Source: Pseudomonas lini (GTDB lineage: Bacteria > Pseudomonadota > Gammaproteobacteria > Pseudomonadales > Pseudomonadaceae). From it: DNA of 64,000 nt. Of this stretch, positions 1 through 7,800 are shown piece by piece. Every line of letters starts with the position of its first letter. The first letter of the stretch is position 1. The stretch lies in the NCBI RefSeq assembly GCF_030812475.1, contig NZ_JAUSSR010000002.1, positions 496,001 to 560,000 on the forward strand. The letters are read 5' to 3'. The translations under genes were made by a program, and so were the position numbers. The notes beneath the pieces were generated by a model. The model was not told the origin of the DNA. It worked only from the letters and a program-made list of their open reading frames with translations, and did no database searches.

Positions 1-311
1 TGCTGATGCATCTTGTCCCGCGCCGAGGCACTGCCCAGATGGGTCAGGCCGGTACCGCTGACCAGCATGTGCGCCGGATCCGGATGGTCCAGCGGCGGCA
101 GGATACGCAGCGTGGCCAGCAGCTCGGCGTAGTCGTGGTCGACGCCCAGGCCCAGGGTATTCACCTGTTGCTCAAGACTGACGCCGGCCTCGATCGCGGC
201 CAAAGCCAGGTCGCGAACCGTGCGCGCGTCTTGCACTTCGCGCACCCGATCGTCCTCGACTACACCGACGCGGCGCTCGCCATTACTCAATTCGAACTGA
301 ACCAAACGCAT
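1..311 (-). CDS. AraD1/GguC-like protein, partial (C-terminus beyond window)
   Basis: Reading leftward from an ATG at 311, the frame stays open to the window edge and gives about 103 residues beginning MRLVQFELSNGERRVGVVED. This N-terminus resembles the AraD1/GguC proteins, relatives of the fumarylacetoacetate hydrolase fold found beside sugar-acid genes. A ribosome site ggagag lies just upstream of the ATG. Its neighbours on the same strand (MFS transporter) and opposite (arabinonate dehydratase) fit a role in turning over a 2-keto-3-deoxy sugar acid, probably 2-keto-3-deoxy-L-arabinonate. That role is inferred from context. The C-terminal half, where the metal-binding core would lie, is not visible. 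Confidence 0.7.
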   Translation of the reverse strand, partial: MRLVQFELSNGERRVGVVEDDRVREVQDARTVRDLALAAIEAGVSLEQQVNTLGLGVDHDYAELLATLRILPPLDHPDPAHMLVSGTGLTHLGSASARDKMHQ

Positions 312-352
312 GGTTTCTCTCCTGTAAACAAAACTTCAATACAACGCACTCC

Positions 353-444
353 CTGTAGGAGCTGGCTTGCCAGCGAAAACGGCGGCACATCCAAGATCAG
401 TGTCTACTGACACACCGCTTTCGCTGGCAAGCCAGCTCCTACAG
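353..444. repeat. REPIN (paired inverted REP), tgtaggagc type
   Basis: Two REP sequences of about 24 bp face each other: ctgtaggagctggcttgcca at the left and its reverse complement at the right end. They are separated by roughly 45 bp that contain a smaller gtgtc/gacac inverted repeat. It lies between the AraD1-like start and the MFS stop. The same design recurs at 3811, 13786, 23347 and 45754. Confidence 0.9.
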
Positions 445-447
445 GTA

Positions 448-550
448 CGTATCAGGTCCGTATCAGGTCCCGTATCAGGTCCGTGTCATGTCCCGTATCA
501 GGTCCCGTATCAGGTCCCGTATCAGGTCCCGTATCAGGTCCGTGTCAGGT
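448..550. repeat. Tandem array of an 11-12 bp unit
   Basis: About nine head-to-tail copies of cgtatcaggtc(c) run without gaps. Most copies are exact; single changes (cgtgtcatgtcc, cgtgtcaggt) occur in the middle and at the last copy. The array starts a few bases after the REPIN and its last copy supplies the TGA stop (545-547) of the MFS gene. Unit length alternates between 11 and 12 bp, as expected from slippage. Confidence 0.9.
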
Positions 551-1867
551 GCGGCTCGCCCCCCGGGCACTTGCCGCAAACTGATCCGCCGGCAGCACAT
601 GCTTGCGCTCCAGCACGCGATACACCACGCCGGTCAGGATCAGCCCGAACACCATCACACCGGACAGGAAGTACAGCCCCGAAGCCAGATTGCCGGTGTA
701 CTCCTTCAGCGCGCCAATCACGAACGGCCCGATGTAGCCACCCAGGTTGCCCACCGAGTTGATCAAGGCGATACCCGCCGCCGCACTGGCCCCGGCAAAG
801 AAACGGCCTGGCAAGGTCCAGAACACCGCCGTGCAGGAAAACAACGCGAATGCCACCAGGCACAACGCGGCCAATTGCAGCACCGGCACCGTCAGCCAGG
901 CGCTGAAGAACAGACCGATGGCGCCCAACACGTAAAGCACGGCCAGGTGACCGTAACGATCATTCAAGCGATCGGAACTGCGTGGAATGATCAGCAAACC
1001 GACGATCCCGAAAATGTAGGGCACCGACGACACGAAACCGGTCACCAGATCGGTCCCGCCGAATTGCTTGATCAAGGTCGGCAGCCACAACCCCAGGCCA
1101 TAGATGCTCAGGGTCACCGGCAGGTAAAACAGTGCCAGCAGCAACACCCGCTTGTCCTTCAGGGCATGCAGCGGATTGCCGTGGCGGGTCTGGCCGTACT
1201 CCTCAAGGTCCTTTTTCAGCTCGCCAGCCAGCCAGTCCTTCTCGGCCTGATCCATCCATTTCACTTGCCTGGGCCCATCGGGCAGCCAGCGCAATACCGG
1301 CCAGGTCAACAGGATCGCCGGCGTGCCGATGACGATGAACAGCCACTGCCAGCCGTGCAGCCCCAGGAAGCCGTCCATACCGAGCAGGCCGCCGGATACC
1401 GGGCCGGTGATCAGCATGGCGATGGGTTGGGACAGGATGAACAACCCGAGGATCTTGCCGCGATGGCGGACCGGGAACCACTGGGTGATGTAGTAGAGAA
1501 CGCCCGGGAAAAACCCGGCTTCGGCAGCGCCAAGCAGGAAGCGCATCACATAGAAGCTGTGCGGCCCCTGGACGAAGGCCATGCCGATGGTGATCGCGCC
1601 CCAGGTGAGCATGATTCGCGCAAACCAGCGCCGTGCGCCGAAACGTTCGAGCATCAGGTTGCTGGGGATTTCCAGCAGGAAGTAACCAATGAAAAACAGC
1701 CCGGCACCCAGACCATAGGCGGCGTCACCGATGCCGATATCGGCCCCCATGTGCAGCTTGGCGAAGCCCACGGCGGAGCGATCCACATAGGCGATCAGGT
1801 ACAGCAGGATCAGGAAGGGAATCAGTTTGAGTGTGATGCGACGAATAAGCCGCAGTTCCTGGCTCAT
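545..1867 (-). CDS. MFS transporter, anion:cation symporter (ACS) type
   Basis: A 440-residue inner-membrane protein with about twelve hydrophobic segments in two bundles. The N-terminal AYVDRSAVGFAKLHM segment is characteristic of the ACS family, which takes up sugar acids and aromatic acids (tartrate, glucarate and phthalate transporters are relatives). A ggaga ribosome site precedes the ATG at 1867. It is divergent from the arabinonate dehydratase gene and shares its 193 bp promoter region, so uptake of L-arabinonate or a similar sugar acid is the likely function. The substrate is inferred only from neighbours. The stop codon lies inside the last unit of the tandem repeat. Confidence 0.85.
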   Translation of the reverse strand: MSQELRLIRRITLKLIPFLILLYLIAYVDRSAVGFAKLHMGADIGIGDAAYGLGAGLFFIGYFLLEIPSNLMLERFGARRWFARIMLTWGAITIGMAFVQGPHSFYVMRFLLGAAEAGFFPGVLYYITQWFPVRHRGKILGLFILSQPIAMLITGPVSGGLLGMDGFLGLHGWQWLFIVIGTPAILLTWPVLRWLPDGPRQVKWMDQAEKDWLAGELKKDLEEYGQTRHGNPLHALKDKRVLLLALFYLPVTLSIYGLGLWLPTLIKQFGGTDLVTGFVSSVPYIFGIVGLLIIPRSSDRLNDRYGHLAVLYVLGAIGLFFSAWLTVPVLQLAALCLVAFALFSCTAVFWTLPGRFFAGASAAAGIALINSVGNLGGYIGPFVIGALKEYTGNLASGLYFLSGVMVFGLILTGVVYRVLERKHVLPADQFAASARGASRT

Positions 1868-1957
1868 GAGATCGGTCTCCGATTGTTGTTGTTATAGAAC
1901 CTCGGGGGACGCCTCTCGCGGAAAACCGCCAGGGCCATCCCTCCGTTGAAAGTGACT

Positions 1958-2048
1958 ATATAGTAATACTATTTGATCAACAACACTTCCAAACAGAGCA
2001 ATTTGCGCTTATGTTAAGCGTCAGCTCGAACAATATAGTCATACAATA
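1958..2048. promoter_or_regulatory. Two FadR/GntR-type operator-like palindromes
   Basis: Two near-identical 15-mers, tatagtaatactatt (1958-1972) and tatagtcatacaata (2034-2048), flank the middle of the divergent promoter between the MFS and dehydratase genes. Each has the half-sites GT and AC separated by three bases, which agrees with the general TNGTNNNACNA pattern of FadR-subfamily sites. The second ends 12 bp before the dehydratase ATG. The FadR-type gene at 3975 is the natural candidate to bind them; this is inference. Confidence 0.55.
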
Positions 2049-2060
2049 AGAGAATCGATC

Positions 2061-3797
2061 ATGTCTGATAAGCAACCCACCCTGCGCTCCGCCCAATGGT
2101 TTGGCACCGCCGACAAGAACGGCTTCATGTATCGCAGCTGGATGAAGAATCAGGGCATCGCCGACCACCAGTTCCACGGCAAGCCGATCATCGGCATCTG
2201 CAACACCTGGTCGGAACTGACCCCCTGCAACGCGCACTTCCGCCAGATCGCGGAGCACGTCAAGCGCGGGGTGATCGAGGCAGGCGGCTTTCCAGTGGAG
2301 TTTCCGGTGTTCTCCAATGGTGAATCGAACCTGCGCCCCACCGCCATGCTCACCCGCAACCTGGCGAGCATGGATGTCGAGGAAGCGATTCGCGGTAACC
2401 CGATCGATGGCGTGGTGTTGCTGACCGGTTGCGACAAAACCACCCCGGCGCTGCTGATGGGCGCGGCCAGTTGCGACGTGCCGGCGATCGTCGTCACCGG
2501 CGGGCCGATGCTCAACGGCAAACACAAGGGCCAGGACATCGGTTCGGGCACCGTGGTGTGGCAGCTCAGCGAGCAAGTGAAAGCCGGCACCATCACCATT
2601 GACGATTTCCTCGCCGCCGAGGGCGGCATGTCCCGCTCGGCGGGCACGTGCAACACCATGGGCACCGCCTCGACCATGGCTTGCATGGCCGAAGCGCTCG
2701 GCACTTCCCTGCCCCACAATGCGGCCATTCCAGCCGTCGATGCGCGGCGCTATGTGTTGGCGCACATGTCCGGCATGCGCGCGGTGGAAATGGTGCGCGA
2801 AGATTTGCGTCTGTCGAAAATCCTCACTAAAGAAGCTTTTGAAAACGCCATCCGCGTCAACGCCGCTATCGGTGGTTCGACCAACGCGGTGATCCACCTA
2901 AAAGCTATCGCCGGGCGCATCGGCGTGGAACTGGACCTTGACGACTGGACCCGCATCGGTCGCGGCATGCCGACTATTGTCGACCTGCAACCGTCCGGTC
3001 GTTTCCTGATGGAGGAGTTCTACTACGCCGGCGGCTTGCCTGCGGTGCTGCGCCGCCTCGGCGAAGCCAATCTGATCCCAAACCCGAACGCCTTGACCGT
3101 CAACGGCAAGTCGATTGGCGAGAACACCAAGGACGCGCCGATCTATGGCCAGGACGAAGTGATCCGCACCCTCGACAATCCGATCCGCGCCGACGGCGGC
3201 ATCTGCGTGTTGCGCGGCAACCTGGCGCCACTGGGGGCGGTGCTCAAGCCGTCCGCCGCCAGCGCCGAGCTGATGCAGCACCGCGGTCGGGCGGTGGTGT
3301 TCGAGAACTTCGACATGTACAAGGCGCGGATCAACGATCCGGAGCTGGACGTCGATGCCAACTCGATCCTGGTAATGAAAAACTGCGGGCCCAAGGGTTA
3401 TCCGGGCATGGCCGAAGTCGGCAACATGGGCTTGCCGGCCAAGTTGCTGGCCCAGGGCGTGACGGACATGGTGCGAATTTCCGATGCGCGCATGAGTGGT
3501 ACCGCGTACGGCACGGTGGTGTTGCACGTGGCCCCGGAAGCGGCGGCCGGCGGACCTTTGGCGACGGTGAAGGAAGGTGACTGGATCGAGCTCGATTGCG
3601 CCAACGGCCGGCTGCACCTGGACATTCCGGACGCCGAGCTGGCAGCGCGCATGGCCGATCTGCAACCGCCGCAGCAATTGATCGTAGGCGGCTATCGCCA
3701 GCTGTACATCGACCATGTGCTGCAGGCGGATCAGGGTTGCGACTTCGACTTCCTGGTCGGTTGCCGCGGTTCCGAAGTGCCCCGCCACTCTCACTAA
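2061..3797 (+). CDS. araC: IlvD/Edd-family dehydratase, probable L-arabinonate dehydratase
   Basis: A 578-residue cytoplasmic protein that probably removes water from L-arabinonate to give 2-keto-3-deoxy-L-arabinonate. Cysteines expected to bind the [2Fe-2S] cluster are at Cys56 (ELTPCN), Cys124 (TGCDKTT) and Cys197 (AGTCNTMG). They sit three residues before the positions I recall for the Rhizobium enzyme (59, 127, 200). The motif MSGTAYG near residue 478 carries the catalytic serine. Length matches pentonate dehydratases rather than the longer IlvD. The ATG at 2061 follows an aagaga ribosome site. The partner genes for transport, a keto-deoxy acid enzyme and a FadR regulator support sugar-acid use. 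D-xylonate or D-fuconate are alternative substrates. The symbol follows the Azospirillum pathway name and is not the arabinose regulator AraC. Confidence 0.85.
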   Translation: MSDKQPTLRSAQWFGTADKNGFMYRSWMKNQGIADHQFHGKPIIGICNTWSELTPCNAHFRQIAEHVKRGVIEAGGFPVEFPVFSNGESNLRPTAMLTRNLASMDVEEAIRGNPIDGVVLLTGCDKTTPALLMGAASCDVPAIVVTGGPMLNGKHKGQDIGSGTVVWQLSEQVKAGTITIDDFLAAEGGMSRSAGTCNTMGTASTMACMAEALGTSLPHNAAIPAVDARRYVLAHMSGMRAVEMVREDLRLSKILTKEAFENAIRVNAAIGGSTNAVIHLKAIAGRIGVELDLDDWTRIGRGMPTIVDLQPSGRFLMEEFYYAGGLPAVLRRLGEANLIPNPNALTVNGKSIGENTKDAPIYGQDEVIRTLDNPIRADGGICVLRGNLAPLGAVLKPSAASAELMQHRGRAVVFENFDMYKARINDPELDVDANSILVMKNCGPKGYPGMAEVGNMGLPAKLLAQGVTDMVRISDARMSGTAYGTVVLHVAPEAAAGGPLATVKEGDWIELDCANGRLHLDIPDAELAARMADLQPPQQLIVGGYRQLYIDHVLQADQGCDFDFLVGCRGSEVPRHSH

Positions 3798-3810
3798 ATC
3801 GCCTCGCCCC

Positions 3811-3895
3811 CTGTAGGAGCCGGCTTGCTGGCGATGGAGTGTCAGTCGACATAAATTTAGCTGACACACCATCGCCAGCAAGCCGGCTCCTACAG
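3811..3895. repeat. REPIN, tgtaggagc type
   Basis: Inverted pair ctgtaggagccggcttgctg (left) and its complement ending at 3895. The spacer holds a second inverted repeat, tgtcag/ctgaca. It separates the dehydratase stop from the regulator gene by about 180 bp. Confidence 0.9.
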
Positions 3896-3974
3896 TCGAT
3901 CTGCGCAGCCTCAAGTTTGCGCCGCGCCTGTTATCATGCGCGGCACCCCATCGCTCAGGATCGCGTCGTTTCCC

Positions 3975-4691
3975 ATGGATTACCGCAAACCCTCCGACCG
4001 CAAAAGCATGCACTCGCGCATCGTCCAGGAACTGGGCATGCAGATCGTCTCGGGACGCTTCAAACCGGACGACAAACTGCCCGCCGAAGCCCTGTTGTGC
4101 GAAGAGTACGCCGTCAGCCGGCCAGTGCTGCGCGAAGCCACACGGGTGCTGGTTGCCAAGGGCCTGGTGTATTCCCGTCCGCGGGTCGGCACCGTCGTCA
4201 AGCAGCGCAAGGAGTGGCACATGCTCGATCCGGACGTGCTGCACTGGTTGATGCAAAGCAGTCCGCAAAATGAGTTCTTCGACCTGCTGACCAGCGTGCG
4301 CAGCATCATCGAACCGGCCGTCGCCGCCCTTGCGGCGCAACACGCCACGGACGAAGACATCGCCGCCATCGGTGAAGCCTACCGTCGCATGGAAACCGCA
4401 CCGACGCCCGAAGCCTTGTTGCAACCGGACCTGGACTTCCACAGCCGGATTGCCGATGCGACGCACAACGATCTGCTGGCGAACCTGTGCAACATGCTAT
4501 CGGTCGCCATTGCCGAAGCGTTGAAGCACTCCAACCAACGACCGAATCTGCATGAGCTAGCGCTGCCGCGGCACAAGGCGATCCTTACCGCCATCGAGAA
4601 CCGCGATGCCCTCGGTGCGCGGCATGCCACCCTGGTGCAGCTCGACGATGCGCGCAGCGCCCTGAGCGCGGTACTGGGTCAACCTTTGTAA
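3975..4691 (+). CDS. FadR-subfamily GntR transcriptional regulator
   Basis: A 238-residue regulator. The N-terminal winged helix-turn-helix spans roughly residues 12-75 (LPAEALLCEEYAVSRPVLRE, then a GLVYSRPRVGT wing). The C-terminal FCD ligand domain has the expected acidic and histidine residues for metal or ligand binding (DLDFHSRIA, LPRHKAI, GARHATL). An in-frame ATG exists at 3936, but the start at 3975 (MDYRKPSDRK) brings the protein to usual family length and is preferred. Relatives repress sugar-acid genes and release DNA when an intermediate binds. The twin palindromes at 1958 and 2034 are its likely targets. Confidence 0.85.
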   Translation: MDYRKPSDRKSMHSRIVQELGMQIVSGRFKPDDKLPAEALLCEEYAVSRPVLREATRVLVAKGLVYSRPRVGTVVKQRKEWHMLDPDVLHWLMQSSPQNEFFDLLTSVRSIIEPAVAALAAQHATDEDIAAIGEAYRRMETAPTPEALLQPDLDFHSRIADATHNDLLANLCNMLSVAIAEALKHSNQRPNLHELALPRHKAILTAIENRDALGARHATLVQLDDARSALSAVLGQPL

Positions 4692-4816
4692 GAGTAGCGG
4701 TACCCCAATACCGCACTTGTGACCACGAAATGCGATTTCCTTGCCGGACCGATCATCGGTCCGCACTCCCGGCAGCCACGCAGGCACCGGATTGAAACAG
4801 GAAAAAGGATCTCGTC

Positions 4817-7800
4817 ATGCCCGACCCGAACACTCTCGCCATATCCACACTCCCGAGCCAATTGGCCGCCCAGGCCGTACATGAACGCTTCGCCAATCGC
4901 CCGGCGCTGTTCTCAGTGGTTTTCAATGCTCTGCGCAATCGAATTCTGGAACACTATCCAACCCTGGAAATGGACTTGCGCCTCGTCAAGCTGGCCAGCC
5001 CCCATCCATCTGGCGGATGGGCCTTCCAACTGTTGAGTAATGTCGCTACCAGGCATGTACTTAACCCGCAACTGTTGGATCTAAGCCCACAGCGGGAATT
5101 GCCGTTCTACCTGACTCAAAAAATACCCAGCCGCCTGAGGACTTCGACACCGCCCTACACCATCGATATGCAGGTCATCGCCAAAATCATCGACGCGCTG
5201 CCATCTACGATCCACATATATTTCCAGCAGGCGCTGGCCGACTACTGGAGCGAGGCCGACGCCCAGGGCAACAGCCGTTGGCAATGGCTCGGGGAGTTTC
5301 TCCACGGTCAAATGACTGCCGCAGCAGCGTCGCGGTCAGACCTGACCCAAACACAGCGGGACATGCTGTCGCACATCGCCAGTTCGCCGCAGCGACTCAA
5401 AAGACTGTCCGGGTCAACGCCTGCCACCTTTGTGTATTTCATTGAGACCACGCTCACCCGTTCCGGGAAAGAAGTGCCCCTGCTGACACCAGACCTGCTG
5501 CTGGTACGCGACAAACATGTGCTGCTGTATAGCGTTGCCGGGGGTATTGAGGCGTTTGACTCCATCGATGCGTTCGGCGAAGCCTGGGGCATGCGGATGC
5601 AGCGCCAGTTCGAGTTCGACAGCATGACCTGGCGGCGCAACGAGCCCGACGCCGATGTGTTCGAACAACAAGCCGCGCTTATCCTTAATCAGCAACTCGA
5701 AGACCTGGGGACATTAACGTTTCAGGGACCCAGCGAAAGAGCGCTTGAGCAACGCCTGGAACAGCTCACGGACCCGGCCCTGCTTTTCACCAAATTCCCC
5801 GCGGCCAGCCCCGCCCTCCTCCAAAAGGTCAACAACCAACTGCCCGAGTGGCTCAAGCAAGCCGACGCCGGCGACCGTTTTGCCTACCACCGTCATCTGC
5901 AGGACATGGCCCAAGTGTTGAAGCAGAACCAGGGCCGTTCATACAACGAAGGCATTAAAGACATCCACAGCTTCAGCCGCGAAGCGTTGCGCAAGCAGAT
6001 GCAAACAGATCATGGTGATCATGATCCCGACGACGTGGGATTGGACTTCTCCGTGGCCGCCGGCTACCCGGGCGGTGCGGGTGTTATCGACCATGTGCGG
6101 ATGTCGCTGACGGAGCTGGCCCCGAAAAATCTCGCCGGCAAACCCAAGGGCACGCTGAGCCTCTCTTCCAAAAGCGGCCAGTCGCTTCCGCAGTGGCTCG
6201 ATGAGGATTATCTGGTGGGCCGCCGGGGATTGATCCAGCGAGTCGACATCGGCACCACCTACCCGCAGAAAATCAAGGACCTGTTGCTGTCCGATACGGC
6301 CGACGCCCGGCAACGGGAGACATTGTTCGCTCGCGAACTCAAGGTGCGGTTGCCGATGCAGGCGCTGGAATACAAGATCAGACACCAGAACGGGGTCTCT
6401 GCCAAGGGCTACCATCATGTGAAGGCCCTGCTGGGTGAAACGGTTGCGGACAGAACCGTCGACGGCCAGGAGATCGTTATGCGGCCACTGGCCCTGTGCA
6501 GAAAATCCGGTGCCACACCCGATACCGTAAACAACATTTTTATTATCGAACCCCGTGACACCAACGTCGGCCCGCACCTGCTCTATCGACCGCTGTATGC
6601 TGACTGCCTGTACGAATTCCCGACCCGCCAGGCCTTGCTGGACGCCATTGCCGCACCGGGCGACCTGCAGAACAGCGTGCTGACCTGGCTCACAGACAAG
6701 GCTCGTCCCATTTTTGACCACGGCGGAATCAAAGAACCGCACATCGTTCGCTTCACGCTCGGGGATGAGTTCGGACCGTATGAAAAACCCGCGCCCGCGA
6801 CCCTGGCAGGCGATGAGGGGGCCACAGAATGGTTGCAGTCGCTGGTCAACGGCCAGCTGCTCCACGATTTGTTCGGCAGTACCGCACGGGCGCTGGTCGA
6901 CCTGGCTGATCGCGAGTCGGTGTCCAACAGCGAAAGCCGCTGGGCCATTGTGCTGGAAGGTGCGTGGCTGCTGTTCAATACCCTGGTGCTGCCGTTGGTC
7001 CAGGGACCGGCCATGCTGGCCGGCTGGCTTGTGGTATTGGTCAGCAGTCTGGAACAGGATGTGACAGGCCTGGACAGCGATGACCCGACCACCCGGGAAC
7101 TGGCGTTGATCGACCTGTTGCTTAATACCGCGATGGTGTTACTGCACGTGGCCGCGCCTTCGAACAGAACCCGCCAGCCGCTGCACGAACAAGCCCCGCT
7201 GGACAACGTGCTGCAGCTGGCCTCCTGGCGCCGTCCGGCAGGCTTGCCCCATCCGCAAAATCCGCCGGTGATACGTCATGGTCCGGTTGCGTTACCTGGC
7301 GAACCGCCAGCCACCGGGCACACGGCATTGGACTTCAGCCGCTCCATCGCCAGCGCGAAGGCTGGCGCGAAATTGCTCGACGCCTTGCTCGCCGTCAATG
7401 TGCCGTGGCCCGACACCCTGCCGCCTCCAGAGACCAGCGGTGCCCTGAAGGGACTGTACCGGATCGGCGACCTCTGGCATGCCAGCGTCGGCGGGCTGCT
7501 GTTCCAGGTCAGCGTTGTGCCCGGCTTCGCCGAGGTCTATCTGGTCGATCCAAAACACCCTGACCATCCCGGCTTCAAGCTTGCCAGCGACGGCCAGGGG
7601 CACTGGCGACTGGATCGCGGCGCAAAGTTGGCGGGCGGCATGGAAAAGGAGAGGTTCCAGGCTTGGCACGACAAGCACGTGGATCGCATCAATGCGCTAC
7701 GTGCAGAAATCGGCAGGCTCATATCAGAGGTCGTCCCTCTGTCCGCGGCCACTGAAAGCGCCTGGATGGCACTGGATACTGCCGGCACAATCATGGACGA

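Noticed and set aside
448..550. Possible CRISPR array
   Set aside because: Units are 11-12 bp and contiguous, with no spacers and no cas genes.
488..1897. 469-residue plus-strand open frame over the MFS gene
   Set aside because: It is a composition-driven antisense frame rich in Q, H and R with no recognisable motif, and the MFS frame on the other strand is clear.
2898..4466. 522-residue minus-strand frame over the dehydratase and regulator genes
   Set aside because: It spans two well-supported genes in antisense and has the random Arg/His/Gly-rich composition of high-GC shadow frames.
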